This document shows, one piece after another, positions 23,652 to 36,740 of a stretch of DNA of 64,000 bases; the stretch's first letter is position 1, and each line of letters starts with the position of its first letter. The translations under genes were made by a program, and so were the position numbers. Source of the DNA: Straminergon stramineum (Eukaryota > Streptophyta > Bryopsida > Hypnales > Calliergonaceae); contig OY987272.1 of NCBI GenBank assembly GCA_963920665.1, positions 18,543,001-18,607,000 on the forward strand, given 5' to 3'. The notes beneath the pieces were generated by a model. That model was not told the origin of the DNA, did no database searches, and saw only the letters and a program-made list of their open reading frames with translations.

Positions 23652-25300
23652 TGATCTTCAATCGCAAAAATTCGAATCAACTCGAGCTTCTCTTACTTCT
23701 CGTGACCATGTATCTCATCAGGGTGGCCGATTAGCTGGGTCCCTAGCTTGCGTCCTAAAACAGACCTCGTGCGCCAGAGACTCCTCCTGATGCAGGCATT
23801 TTCGATGGCACCCACCACAACGTTCTTAAAACTTTCAAACTAATCACTCGCTGGATATTGTCCTTCACCCACGGACAGAAATCAAGACTCCCCCCAAAAT
23901 GAGATCCTTCACGTAGCCAGGCGATCGAGGTTCAATTATGCACAAGTTACAAATTTGATACCGACTGGATTGGAAAGAGGCATATATATATCATAGAGCA
24001 GTAGCAATCCTCACTGCTAAAGTTTCGGTAGAGCTATCTCGAGTCGAGACTCGATTTGCAATTGGCAGAGATTTTGCAAGAATCAAAGACAATCGCTCAT
24101 GGCTAACCCCCAACAAGAAAACTTGAAAACCAATCTGATGCAGTAAGTAAAAAAATGGAGTTCTATAGTAGCAGGGTTATAACTCCTGCAGGGACTCTCT
24201 CACTGGAATCTGCAAAGGCATAGACTTGAGCTTGCAATCCGACTGTAAACGACGGACTTGGAAGATATATTCCCACAGCCTAGCCAAAGTCTTCTTTAAT
24301 TTTGCAACAACGGTAATTAACTAAGCCTTGTCCACTAGCTACAAATTCGAGCTTTTCGAGTTCAATTAAGTCACAAGTAAGTTTCGGATCAAAATCACTA
24401 ATCGAAGTTTGGCAGCTCGAATGTCTCCAACTTAACTCCACAAATTCACTCATAGATAGTTTACATTGCACATCAACAACTGAAAGTACGATTCGCCATA
24501 TGTACTCCAAGTTAAGCTAGCAGAGCTGCAGCGAGCGAGCTGCGCCACGGTCTCTCAACTATCTGTGCGTGCACACGAATGGGCAAGTGCATATATCGCA
24601 GACGGACGGACAGACAGACAGTCACTCACTGACTGGACAGACAGAACTCTTGCTCGAGACTGACGAAACCCAAATCAGTGAGACTGGAAGAAAGCAGCAG
24701 CAAGCAAGGCAACTGAAGCCTGCCTGCAGCAGAAAAAGAGTAATCGATCTGGGGCTGCGGCAGAGAGAAACACACAATGACTAACTTAACTTAAGGCAGG
24801 GAGTTCAAAGACTGAGAGGGGCGCCCCTGCTGCCATGACTTGTGGCGGCTTGTACTGACTAGTGAGGGCTGTCTTCAATGGTGCCCAAAATCAGTCAAGG
24901 ATTATGATTGCAAGACATGGAGCATTAGAGTTTGAGGAGTGATGGCAATCATCAAAACGTGCCTGGCTCCACTGGCGGGGTGAACTGTTCCTTTCCACCC
25001 GACACTCCCCAGTCCCCACGTAGTTCCTATGGGGACCACTTTTCCACCCAAATGTTACCAAAGGATTTTTAAAATCTTTAAGAGTGCTCTGTAGTTGCAC
25101 ATGGTCTGATAGCATTCTGACCTCAATCATGGTATCATTCAACCGCCTTCAACCGGCTTTCAATAATTCAGAAGTCAACCTGGAAGCACTACTGGAGAAA
25201 ACAGATGCATGGGTATTATTTATAGAATTAAGTCCGCTTTTGACTGAGTTCCAGTCAGTCAAGCAAACACCTTCTGACAGGCCACTTGGGCCAGACTGAT
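23652..25300 (-). promoter_or_regulatory. Presumptive promoter and 5' leader of the transporter gene
   Basis: A GC-richer stretch directly upstream of the transporter ATG. On the minus strand a TATATATATG motif at about 23984-23993 could serve as TATA box, giving a leader of roughly 300 bases. At 24590-24660 there is a GACAGACAGACAGTCACTCACTGACTGG-type low-complexity run (quoted loosely, it is imperfect). No second gene was recognised. Confidence 0.4.
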
Positions 25301-27420
25301 GCAGTTGCAATGAGCTTCAATGGTGATGAACTGTTGATCAAATGCACCCCCGAAACTCTTTGAGGTCCAGGGCTTGAGACCCGCAAATCTCCTTTCATTC
25401 TTGCTCAGAGTGCGACATGCATGAGGGAGTTGTTCAATACATTAATTTTGTACAGTCACCACATCGTGACATTTTCTTGTAAAAAAAGAAAATGTGATAC
25501 CATACTCCGGAGTGCAATGACTAGAAACTTCAGTTGGGTGTAACACAGTACACTTGTGGCTCTTGAATCTCACCAGCCTTCTCTTCAATGGCATTATGGA
25601 ACATTTTGCATGTGCACTTGCTACACTATCATTGATTAGACAACACTTGTCTCACATTTAGTACACTATTTGACAACTGATTTATGTGACTCTCTTCTAA
25701 GCATTCAAATTAAAGAGGTTTGAGTGCATTGGTGCTAACTAAGGCTCCCATATCTCCAACAAAAATTGAAATTAAAGGGTTGAAGAAGAATCCAAGATGA
25801 CAATTCTCATTCTCAAATCTCTTGTCTCTTCTTAGAGTTTTTAAATTATGAGTCAATGTCCGATTTCTCCTTCTTTATGAAGCTTAATGCTCAAACCCCA
25901 CATCCCTTGAATTAGAAGAAGCTTCTACTTGTGTGTGTGTGCCATACTTTGGAAACTCAATAACTAAAGTTGTAAATACTATATTAAATTTAAATGAAAA
26001 AAAATCATTTCTTTCAAAATAAGTTACTCAATTTTTCATTGATTGGTAATCCAAAATATGTGATGTAGGCACACCAAAAAAACATTTTGATTTTGCTTGC
26101 AAAGGGATGAGCTTCAAGAGGGACCCCAATTCTAGACCAATAGTGCAAATTTTAAAATAATATATTTTTTGGAAAAAAAAAACCTTTAAAATTCAAAAAT
26201 TGATGTGGCACCTTTGATTAACCTCATTAGATTTGTTTGTCAGTCTATACTCTAGCTACCTTCTTGAGGCCCCATTTTTTTTTCTAACATGAATCTCTTA
26301 TATTAAATTCTTAAGATTACTTAAGATAACAATGCCAAAACATGTCTAAATATGGGCTACTTTGAGTATAATTTTGATTATTGAACAATAAAATATGTTG
26401 TTGAATCTTTGTTGATAGGTTCTAAATTCTCTTGAAATTCATTTTTTGGATTTAATTTACGAGAATAAACTATGAATTTTCAAAGTGTTGAGAATAAGTG
26501 TATCTAAAATTGCCTTTAGATTCTCATGAGTTTTACCAACTATATTCCTTTAATTCCCACATTGAGACAGTTATTCAAGTACCAAGTCCAATTCTTTTGT
26601 TATTTTTCACTCTAAATGGAGATTTAAAAAAAAAATTAATTAATGATTTTTTTTCTAATGTTTTTAAATTGAGATTGATTTTTTTTGCCATTCCAATATT
26701 CCACTAGCCAACAATGAACTAATTGGCACTTCTTCCCAAATATTAGAATAGAATCAAGTCAACCAAACCTATTCAAGATCAGTTTTAAAAGCAAGTCACA
26801 AATAGGAGTAGTCACCTTTATTCCTTCTAAAATCTATAAGTATAATTTCCAATTATGGAATTGGACATGATTGTATAAGAAAAAGGTCACTAAGTTAGTT
26901 CATAAAGCATTGTGATCACCTTGTAAGGTATTTTGCTCATGTTCTAAGAATAGCCCCTACTATTGAACCATGAATTGTTCCTATAGGAATGAAAAATAGT
27001 CTAGTGATGAATTGGTGCCATTCCATTGGGATTTACAATACCATTGCACAATTTTATCAAAGATTTTAGACTAATTAAGTTTGATTTGGAAGTAAATAAA
27101 ATTTCCATGTAAGAAATAATGTGGAATGGGACACTTTGTGCCATTCTTGGCAATTCCATGCAGCATGTTGATAAAGTTGAAGGCTTTCACACTTTCATTT
27201 TTGAACTCCATTTGCACCATTGAAAAACAAACTGTTTGATATGTAATGGCAGTACTAACCTGTGGCCTTCCTTCAATAGCACTCTCTTGCTGTGAGCTTT
27301 AGAAAATCCTATCTAATTCCGTTAAAATCTCACAATTACAAATCAAATTATGATGGATAAGTCTCCCTCTCTTCTTTCCTTCAAGATTTGATAGAAAATG
27401 CTTCGATGTGCAGAGAAGAG
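25301..27420. other. AT-rich stretch without recognised genes
   Basis: I see homopolymer A/T runs and no coding pattern. The frame at 26498-26707 is Phe/Ile/Leu-rich and looks like chance. Confidence 0.5.
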
Positions 27421-28130
27421 ATCCTGAGCTAGTATGCTCTTCAATGTGTGTGGTTTCTGCCCCTCCTCCCTTCACTACCTTTAGTTAGTGTACTGTCCCC
27501 TGTTCAATCCATTGCCCTGCTTCAGCTGCTTGAGCAGTAATAAGCAAGTAACTTACGCTTACCTTGGCAGGAGTGATGACAAAAAAGAAAGCTCTCCTTT
27601 CTAGGCACGGTTCAGTTCAGTTTCCAATGTGTGAATCTTGTGTGGAGTTGCATTTGGACCCCGCCAGCAGGACAGGAGAGGATCAGAGGAGAGGACAGGT
27701 CCGGCTATTTCGACAGCAACATGGTAAGGTACCTGTATCTGCATGAACAGGAGAGGACTAGAGGAGGACCCAGTTTGTAAATAACATACCAAGTAAAGTA
27801 AGTTAAGGAAAGCCGTAAGGTACTCCCCAGCACGAGTGAGTGAGTCAGGGTTTGCTATCACGGCCCCGCCTTGATGACGTGCTAGCATCGAATGGAGGGC
27901 GGGGGGAGGGGGACTGCCGGCAGCAATGAAAGAAAGACTCCGTCCGGTCCAGTTGCCTGGAGAACTGAACTGACTGAAGAAGAGCAGCCAGGCCGGGTTC
28001 TTCCGGCGTCTGGGACAGACCAACTGTCTGCCTTGGTTTGGCATTGGCATTGGCATTGGAATTGGAATGGAAGCCATAACTTAACTCAACTTAAGGTAGA
28101 CCAGCCCATTTCCACCAGCTTCCTATAACC
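27421..28130. other. GC-rich island of unknown role
   Basis: Stands out in base composition from its AT-rich surroundings. It includes GTAAGT-like and TTAAGTTA-like motifs and a GGCATT hexamer run at about 28038-28062. The minus frame 28077-27601 (158 aa, Pro/Ser-rich with a Met-Pro repeat start made by that hexamer run) matches no family I know. It could be an exon or promoter of an unrecognised gene, or a decayed repeat. Confidence 0.35.
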
Positions 28131-28704
28131 GCCATCCTAGTTTTGGCCCCATCACCACCATAAAACTCACCCAAGTTCATTCACTGCACAAACAATTTTA
28201 GTGCATTAATTTCAAATTGGGTAACGTGTCGGCCTTTGATAGGTGGAAACTCTGGTGTTAATAGGTAAATGTAATGGTGGTTATAGGTTTAGGATAGGAC
28301 ATTTATGACTCTAGTCTAGTGGCAAATTTGTAATTTAGGGCAGACCACTTTAAAAATTCATAAAAATTATAATTCCACTTGGATTTGATTCGTGAAACAT
28401 GCACACACCTTTGAAAAATATGTGCCCCTCTTGGAGTTGATCATGATATACTCAAATTGCGAATCAAGGTGGTAATAGGTTGGTCTACTTTAACTTCCTG
28501 ATAGAATGAAGGCCTGATCGAGTGGACTGGAAACATACCATTCCAACTGAAGTTAAGCTTAGCCTAGCATGACATTCAATCTAAAATGGAATGGCAGTCA
28601 CAATCGTGCGACTAGACAGGACAGGACATTTGGAAGATAATTAGAAAAGTAAGTGGGCCAAACAAGGAATCGAAGAAATGAACTGAAGACAAGTGAGGGA
28701 TAAC
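28131..28704. other. Intergenic stretch
   Basis: No gene or repeat was recognised. The right end is the first TTAA of the miniature element. Confidence 0.4.
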
Positions 28705-29957
28705 TTAACCCCTAAAGGGCCGAATGACTGTTGAACATACACAACTAATCTTGGGTAGGTGCACATGAAGTCATTTTGTAACAGATGTTCTTCATATTCT
28801 GATAGAAGGTGTGAACATATCCCCCCTAAATGAGAATGTAATTTTTTTTCTGATCGGATGCCCGGATCAAAAGTTATGGTGTCCTAAACTTTTCGAGCAA
28901 CGCGAGCAACATGTGCAAAACACCTCTTCTACTTTTGAAATTTGGTAGGTATGTAATTTACATGATACAAGATCAAAATGTCAAAAAAAATAACCATATG
29001 CAGTGTAAAAATTTCACTTCAAGAAGAGTGAACCCCTAAACATCCAAACTGCATTTTTTGGCAACATAGCAATTTTGGGCACTCACTACGAATGGAGTTT
29101 TCTTTTTTTTCTTTGAAATTTTCACACAACATGTGCCCAAGGAGTAGCTTTAAGGCCCAACAATTTTCATAACTTTTGAATACATGGTTAAAAAGTTATT
29201 GCATGATATGTAATTTTCATTCATCTTCGGGCAATCCAAAAATTTCTTAAAAAAAGATATTTTAAGAAAGAAAAATTTGAAATTGGTTTTCTAGATTTAT
29301 ATGTACATGGAAAGCTTTGAATCATTCTATTTTGATTCATGAGATGAAAGTTACGAGGAGCTTTAGTTTGTAGGCAATTTTGGATTTTCTACTCCAAAAT
29401 AAACTTTAAAGTCCTTTATTTAACTCAATTTTCAATATTTTTTGAAAAAAAATCAGAGGCTGTAGATTGTTTATTACAACATTGCAACCTTTGGGATTGG
29501 TATTTTTCAATTCCATAACAAAGTTCTTCACAATTTAGTATTTTGAATCATTCTATACTTCTTTGTATTTATTTATTTTTTCCCTATATGTTGTACAATT
29601 TCAAATGATCTGAATTTTTTCAACCATGTAGCCAACTTGCCTTGAAGAATGAATCCAAAGAGTAACCACTATTTTGGAATTTTTTTTCATATAAATGTGA
29701 CCTTGTGAAGTGCAGCTACCTATTTTTCTATAGTGCCAAAAAAAGGATTTTTGCTGATTCGAATGCTAATATCTTACAATCTACACGGTAGAAATTTAAA
29801 AACAAATTTCCACATCTTTTCAAATCAATGTAGTACAAGATCTTATGGTTACATGTGTCCAGAAATAATTTTTTTTCTAAAATTTAGTAATTCTACTAGA
29901 AATGATAGTTTTGGAGCATTTTTGGTGAAAACATAGTCAAAAACATTTAAAGGGTTA
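28705..29957 (+). mobile_element. TTAA-bounded miniature element, copy A
   Basis: Runs from TTAACCCCTAAAGGGCC to TTTAAAGGGTTAA, so its ends are short inverted repeats with TTAA outermost. The interior (28950-29940) is clearly similar, in the same order, to 37340-38270, for example a block containing AAACTTTAAAGTCCTTTAT and a later CTATATGTTGTACAATT. It has no coding capacity. TTAA flanks and CCC-starting ends are typical of piggyBac-type elements, but TTAA could also be part of the inverted repeat itself. Confidence 0.6.
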
Positions 29958-29989
29958 AAGGCTGCTGGCCTTGCCAGGTAAGGTTGAAA

Positions 29990-32900
29990 AAAACTTTTTC
30001 TTCTCACTTCGAACATTATAATCTTTCAATCTATGTTGTACAAGCGTAGGAGCGTAAATATCCTTACAACACAAAAAACATCGTAAAATGACTCGAAATA
30101 TCGTCCCAAGGGATTCTAGTATGTTGCTACAAGCTGAGATTATCTGTATCATCAACTTAACCAATCCTTCCACTTCCTTTCTCTTCTTCTAGATTTCTAC
30201 CTTTCCGGAATCTAATCCAGATCCACTCTTTTCTGGAATCCAGTTACATCTCTTCTCAAACACACTGGTTTTCTATTCCTCTATTTTACCCTTGGAGGGT
30301 CCACCTTTGATCTTGTAGAGGGGTAGGAACTCACCACTCATATTCCTCACACTCTCTTCTCTCTCTAACTATACAAAACTTCCATAACCATATATCTGTT
30401 GTAATAGATTAGGTACGGAAGTACCCTCACAACTTCTCGGATGGCCAATCCAGAAGACAAGTCACTCAAGGTTGTAACCAACCCTTTCTACTACAACAAT
30501 AGATTAACAACAACCGGAACCGATGGGGGATTGTTAGTCATTCACTAGACTAATCCTAGAGTTGGCAAACCTTCTGGAGAGTGGAGTGGGGATCTTTCCA
30601 TTGGCGGTTGCTTATCTTCGTAGGGAGCCCTCCTTGGTATTCCGAAATCGCACCCTAACTACTCCTTGCTGAATTTCTGTTTGAGTGTTTTAAAGGCACC
30701 ACATGCAAGACCATATTTACAAGCCTAACTACGTAACAAACATTCCCTCCAAATTTGATCTAGTCACCTAAGATCGGGATTCCTCTTTTTCTTTCTCCCT
30801 CTTACACTTCAACACTCTCACAAGCAAACACAACAAAGTTGAATATACACAAATCAATTCCTAAATGTCCACTTGGTGGCTCAGATTAAAGAAAGGAGAA
30901 TCAAAATAACAAATGTAAGCTCCAGGATGGAATAAGAAGGCAATAGACCTGCCCTCCTTTTAAAACTCAAAAATCCAAAGGCAAAAAGTCACCTACAAAT
31001 CTGGACAACCAATCACAGACCTCCTCAAAAATCTGGAAAGTTAGATCCTAAAAATCCAAAATTCAGTCCTACATTTGGAAACCTGATTTAGATCTAAAAT
31101 TCAAATCCTAACTAATTGAAACCTAACTACTTTGCCTTTCACATCTTCTTCTGACTACTGCCACTTTGACTTACTGGTACCCGGACGAGTGCCCTCGCCG
31201 AAGTCGTCTTGACCGTTGCCCAGGTTTGAACTTTTCGTATTATTGGAGGCCAATCTTCTTCTTCCTCCTCCTCTTCCTCCATTTCTATTTCTAACTGGTA
31301 TTTCTCTTCATCAGACTTTCCAATAAGCTGGACCTCTTTTTTTTCCTCTTCCTCAACTGGGGAAACCTCATCCAATATGATGGTCGTTCTCTCCTTCCGG
31401 GGTTGGAATTGCTGTATGTGTTCGAAACTTTCTGGATGGGTCCAACCAGATTTGTCATGCCTCCCATCCGATCAATCAAATCACTTCGAACTAGTAATCC
31501 GAGTGTCTGGAACGCATCCTTTATGGTGAGCCGGGTCGTCGGGATGATTGGCGAGGCGGAGACTTCCGATGGCGCTAACTCCCTTAATAAGCTTGGTTGC
31601 CTGGCCAGCTCTAGTACTGTCTTCATGTCCCCTTGAATGTCCATCTGTACTTGATTCGAGAATGCCTCCGTAGATTGGCAAAGAGCCTCCTTCAGTCCCT
31701 CAGATTGTGGTTGTGGTAGGAGTAATGGAGTCTGCTTAACTAGAGTTCCTATGATGAAGGGAAGTACTAGAAACTATGTGAAGTCCATGACTCGATCCGG
31801 ATCTATGCGCCCCAATAGTTGTCGCATCTCCTTCAAAATGGATTCCATTTGGGTTGAGAAATCAACTAGGATCTTTAGTATTGTTGATCCGGTTAAATGC
31901 CCCTCTTTGGTTAACCGGTCCTAGATGATGGATGCCTTGATGATGGTTTATGATGGTCTATCCACCAAGTTGGACAAATTCTTGATGAGCTATAGGGCTT
32001 CTTTCTCCCTCTGTTCTGATGCAGCTAGTTCTCCATCTGCCCAATTCACCCAGGATTGGAGGTTATCCCGCTCCTTTTCAAGCCTCCGATTCGCTCTTCT
32101 TTTTGTCTCAACTCATCCGGATTGAGTAATTGTTTCACTTTGTCCAAGACATCTTCCAACTCGACTTTAAGTTCTTTACTGATTGCAATCACGAGTTCCA
32201 CTAAGTTGTTGTGGTACTCTTGCGCTTGTAATACCCAATCGATTCCAGTCTTGTAGAATCTCGAAACGCTTCCAATCGTCTTCTCCGAAACATGGAGCTT
32301 TCCTCTTGAAGTTGGGTCAATGGACTTCCTCCTTTTCTCCCGGCAGTCAACAAGCACCTCCTCTTCTTCCGGTTCTTCTTCTATTTCCTAGATTTTTGGT
32401 TGCTCCGCTTCCACTTCTTTTGTGAGGCCATATTGTAAGTAAGTGGATTTGATATTGTATTCTATCATCTTTGCACTACTCATGAGTTCTGTCTAGTGGT
32501 AGAGATGGAACATGTAAGGACTAATGGGACTGAGCTTGGTCTTTCCCACTTGATCCATGAGTTTGAATACTATGCCCGCTATAACTTTCCCCCAATGTAC
32601 TAGTCTACTTTCTATTGCCCCAAAGATGGTGTTGGCCACCATGATTGTAACCTAGGTAGGCTTTTCCGAATACAGGATTAGAATGAGAAATTCTAACACC
32701 TGTCTATGCCTTTACAATCACTAATAGCCTATCCCTCCTTTGCGTGGGCCGGACCTCTAAACTTTCCGGCCATAAACTTATTTGTCCAAAAGGCTAGTTC
32801 GGATCCCTTCTTCTGGAAACCGTAGACATCCGCCCAAATATTTTTCGTCTAGGTTACAGGTTCACCTCTTACTATCAACTCGTACTGATTCAGAGCTCCT

Positions 32901-33540
32901 ACAATGAGCTCTTGAATCATTTCCTCATTTATGAGGGTCCAAGGCCTACGTATTAATCCGACATACCCTATGCACATCAGATCCTCCTCTAATTGTTTCC
33001 AATCGACTTGATCAATGGGGATGGCGGGACAAACCATCTCGGCAGTAATTGTAGGCTTCCGGATACTTCCCTCTGCCATCAAAACCCGTCACTAAGTACA
33101 GATCTGGTGTGGACAACACCTTCCTTACTTCTCTCTTCTTGAAACAATCACTAACTCACCACTCTTTCGCTTAACTACACAAGCGCAAACATTTGCAGAA
33201 GAAAGAAGGAGGAGAAATGGAGTTGGCAGGGTTTAAATACCCGTCAACCTACCAACTGTTCCCGGTAGCAGACTGTTTGCCGTAACAGTTCCCTAGATTT
33301 CTAGACCGGAACTTTAGAATATAGGTTGTTTCTATCCGGGTTTCCGAATTCCGGATCTGTCCTGGATTTGGTTACGGAACACCTGGATCATCTTCTTAGC
33401 CTAAGTGTAATGTTTAAGCTAAGCGGATTCTAATTCTGTTTGTTTAATAAAAAATTTCAAAAATTCAATACTATAATAGTTCTATTTTATATTAACTCAA
33501 TCTATTCCAAGTTTTTGTCTTGAGCCAATCTGTGCAATCA
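29990..33540 (-). repeat. Copy 2 of the coiled-coil-encoding repeat family
   Basis: Read on the minus strand it aligns with copy 3 from its promoter end (near 33540) through the coding region to the 3' end (near 30000). This includes a shared 3' block around 30420-30480 and a terminal block near 30050-30110. As in the other copies I see no LTRs, inverted termini or poly-A. Boundaries are approximate. Confidence 0.7.
31132..33079 (-). pseudogene. Unrecognised coiled-coil protein, copy 2, with stops and frameshifts
   Basis: ATG at 33079 opens a clean 76-residue N-terminus, read to 32849, whose QELIVGALNQYEL block is shared with copy 3 (ELVIGALNQYKL). It is followed by a TAG and then, through at least one frameshift, the shared core EKPT.VTIMVANTIFGAIE and PYMFHLYH (about 32660-32490). 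A coiled-coil segment at 32300-32000 and a C-terminal region with ITK/DAFQTLGLLVRSDL (31570-31470) follow, then an acidic tail and a GSSQKKM-like end. It is more damaged than copy 1. The clean N-terminus here best defines the family start. Function unknown. Confidence 0.55.
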
Positions 33541-34605
33541 AAGTTTCTGAAAAATTTTCCACACATTCCCATGGTAGTCTAGTACAAATTTTTACGGTTG
33601 AATTTTGGAAAAAAACTATTTTTTTTCATTTTTTTCTTCCTGCCCTAAAAAGTGGCAATTTTTCACAATTTCTACCTAAAATGTGCCTTCGTCCTTTAGC
33701 AGTTAACTTACAGTAACTTAAATGATGCTCACTGATGGCACTAGCTAAGCTCAGCTACACCTCACCTGGCTTGGTGGACAAGGACTCCCCACCCACTTAA
33801 GTTACAAGTTAAAGTTAAGGTACTCACTTCTTCCCGTTCAGAAACGTGAGTCTGATTGCATGGGAGAGACGGAGAGGGAGGGGACAGCAAGAGCACGATG
33901 GGCGGGACCAAGGGGACCAGGGAAGCTGGATAGCAGAAATGGGGAGCAAATTGAGGCGTAGCACCGCACACTTAATCACAGGTTTCTTTTCTTTGAAGAC
34001 AGCAACTCTAAGTTAGTAGCAAAGTAACGTGCAGTTCTTGCTGGAGTGAGGAAGCATTTTCATCCATAAATATGGACGGAATATGGACAGGATGCATGAA
34101 TTGACATTGATGCATCATCTAAAATTGCATACAATCATCCAAACATAGTTACTAATGCTTTCATCCAAGAATGGCATTATGACTCTTTTTCACGCATTGC
34201 ACAAATGGTCTACTATACTTTGGAATGGTTGAAATTCAAGAACACATTTCAACTTTCAATTCTCATAAATTCACGAAAAAATGGTAGTTTTTGACAATTT
34301 ATCTTTAAACATATACTCCATCCTTCAAGGATAAGGTGGGGACACCTAGGAGCACCAATTTTTCTACTATACATATTTATTGTTTAGATTGGTCAATCTT
34401 TTCCATTTTTTGTTGGCAAATGAAAGGAGGTTCCAACGCATCAAAGAATGCAACATTTGGATAAGGTATGTACAAGTTATGAAGGGTCATGAATAGTTTT
34501 TTTGGTAGATGTTCTAAAATTGTTACTTTCTTCAACAATATTGATTTAGAAGATGTACTTAGAATGAGGATCTGATGAAGTGGCGCTTTCAGGCACAGTG
34601 CAATT
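33541..34605. other. Intergenic, partly GC-rich
   Basis: 33720-33990 is GC-richer and carries a TTAAGTTACAAGTTAAAG motif run like that near 27790 and 28080. The minus frame 33971-33762 is Pro/Leu-rich and unrecognised. The rest is AT-rich without signals. Confidence 0.35.
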
Positions 34606-34881
34606 TTAGGTGTATCTACCTACCTTAGTAATGGAGTGTTGCAAACAGAGTGTACAGGTCGATTGTTTTTGAGTAAGCTGAGCATCAACATCCTTTGGAA
34701 CCAAAGAGAAGACACTCACTAATATAACTAATAAGCATCCAAGGACGGTTGCTTTTCTGGCATGAATGTCAGAATTTTGTTTTTGTTTCCATCTACCAAG
34801 AAAAAGGGTGGGGTGAGGTGGGGTGGGGTGGGATGGGGTTGCACCAATGCTCAAGAAGTTTATGAACCTCGCGAGGGACAA
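34606..34881 (-). CDS. Possible exon with signal-peptide-like segment
   Basis: The minus frame contains a positively charged ARK followed by about 17 hydrophobic residues (ATVLGCLLVILVSVFSLV) and a VDAQ that would suit signal peptidase. After it comes a short C-X2-C segment. A splice donor AAG|GTAGGTAG follows the codons for SITK near 34622. I found no convincing start or partner exon, so this could be an exon of a secreted or membrane protein or a chance frame. A G-rich run (GGTGGGGTGGGGTGGG, about 34816-34838 on the plus strand) overlaps its upstream side. Confidence 0.2.
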   Translation of the reverse strand: MSLARFINFLSIGATPSHPTPPHPTLFLGRWKQKQNSDIHARKATVLGCLLVILVSVFSLVPKDVDAQLTQKQSTCTLCLQHSITKVGRYT

Positions 34882-34899
34882 TGGAATGAAACCAAAAAC

Positions 34900-35852
34900 T
34901 TTGGAGAATGTGCAAACTGCAAAGCCACCGGATCTGTCTGCACAGGAATAAGTGAGATTGAATCACCTTCAAAAGCATGACATCGAAATGAGCCTTACTT
35001 CTGCAACCGCACAATCTGAAGGGGGCTGTCAGCAGTCTTGTCGCCTGTCTCTAACCACGCAAACAAGACATGTGATCATATATAGTACAGTAATAAGAGT
35101 AGAATCACACTTGGACTTTGTCAAGAGGGAGCAATTTTACCAAAGACCCTACAGTAGATCAAATAACGAGGAGGTCTCTTTTACAGGGCACATTCGTTCC
35201 GAGCCTCTTCCCTTGATTGCCTGAGATATTTTTGTAGAAGTTGAAGTTGCATGTTCACATTGGGGGGAGGGTTTGTCAAGCAAATTCCGTCTTCACAGTC
35301 TCAATTTGGCTTTTTATTTTACTTTTAAGTATTTTGGATTTATTCTTGTGCAGGTGGGGTGGAAGGATAGGAGTGACGATAGTGTTCATCATCGCCATTA
35401 GTTTGTTGTTCGGGAGAGGTTTGGAGGTGATGTCCTTTGAATTGCAACTTGCACGAAGGGACTCTTTTTTTCTTCCTGGTTTGGTAGACACATGGTTCTG
35501 TGAGACACAACACACTTACATAATTCATAAGGTAGTCTGCTCAGAAACCGTGCGTTTAAGGGCTGGTCGGCCTTTTCGATGGTTCTTAAATGCACGAAAT
35601 TATTTTTCCTTATTTTTCACTTGAAGAAAAATTGATGTGGAATCTAACCCAAGTGGTTTCATATTTTTTGGAGCATTTTTGAATTACTTATGAATTTCTA
35701 AAGAATTTTGCCATAGGTATCTATTTCTTGATCGTAGGCCTTACAAAACTCACACATGCGTAGTCTGAAAAAAGATATGGCTTTGCCAAAAACAAGCACT
35801 GCAGCATGTAGAAAGTAATAGAAAGGGTTCCAAAATGCAACCTTTACTAAAC
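34900..35852. other. GC-intermediate stretch without confident gene
   Basis: The plus frame at 35241-35624 begins without an ATG. It has two hydrophobic stretches separated by a possible splice acceptor TTGTGCAG near 35347-35354. This may be part of a membrane-protein gene remnant. No family is recognised. Confidence 0.25.
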
Positions 35853-36060
35853 TAAACTCCTAAAGGGCCAAGGCCTATTTTTTGACAAAAATCACTTGAA
35901 ATTGTCATTTCTGCTGCGTTCTTTCAAGAAAGAAAAAATAATTAAAATAAAAAAATCCAACCGTAGGATCTTGTACTATACTTGTATGAGATCACGTGGT
36001 AAAATTTTTATCAAGTTTGACCATATAGATTGAAAAATATTAGCATTCAAAGTTGTGGGA
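35853..36060 (-). mobile_element. Fragment of the TTAA-type miniature element
   Basis: Begins CTCCTAAAGGGCC and runs, in reverse orientation, through sequence matching the 3' third of copies A and B (shared AGGATCTTGTACTA and AATATTAGCATTC blocks). The far end is not found. Confidence 0.5.
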
Positions 36061-36225
36061 GAAAAGTTTTTTTGAATATAGGTAAACATTTCAGAAATGG
36101 ACCCACCTTGGCTCTTATTCCATCTACTAGCAAAGTATATAGGAACATTTGACAAATGTTAAACCGCTCTGACATCATTGACAAAACATTCAATGCTTTA
36201 GACATATCTATTTTACAACTTGTTG

Positions 36226-36740
36226 CATTAGAAAAAATTTCAGCCCTCAAAGGGGTTGCTTCCCTTTGAGAAGTTCCCCTCAAAGGAATGCACAGCCCCT
36301 TTGAGGAATAGTGGTCACTATTCATCATCAATGATGAATAGTGCCAAAATTAAAAAAATATTAAAAAAATATTTAAAAATGTATATTTTTAAATTAAAAA
36401 AATTAAATAATATAAAATAATATAAATAATATTTAAAATAATATTAAAATAATAATAGAAATCTGATGTGGTCGCACTAATGCCACATTAGATCTCACAA
36501 TTTTGTAATTTTGAATTTATTTTAAGATTAATGTTTTAATTATTTTTTTTAATATTTTTTTAATTCTTAAATTGAACTGTCCCATATGAATGAGGCTTTG
36601 CAGTTCTCTGCCCGGGGAAAGAAAAAGAACAAAAAATTTCGAATTTTTTTGTCAAATTTTTTTTTCTGGCCACAGTTCCCTACCGTTCCCTGCTGTCCAG
36701 GACTCACAGCCCCTTAGAGGGTTCATATTTTTTTCTAATG
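36226..36740. mobile_element. MITE with ~30-bp terminal inverted repeats
   Basis: The left end CATTAGAAAAAATTTCAGCC pairs with the right end, whose reverse complement starts CATTAGAAAAAAATATGAAC; both continue into CCTC(A/T)AAGGGG. The core is very AT-rich (36345-36600), and a near-perfect 28-bp palindrome lies near 36316. It has no ORF. I could not fix a target duplication, so the superfamily is open. Confidence 0.65.
36316..36343. repeat. 28-bp palindrome
   Basis: CACTATTCATCAT and its complement ATGATGAATAGTG are separated by CA, inside the MITE. Confidence 0.85.

Noticed and set aside
27601..28077. 158-residue minus-strand ORF
   Set aside because: Begins in a hexamer repeat and shows no family motif; not called as a gene, only as a GC-rich island.
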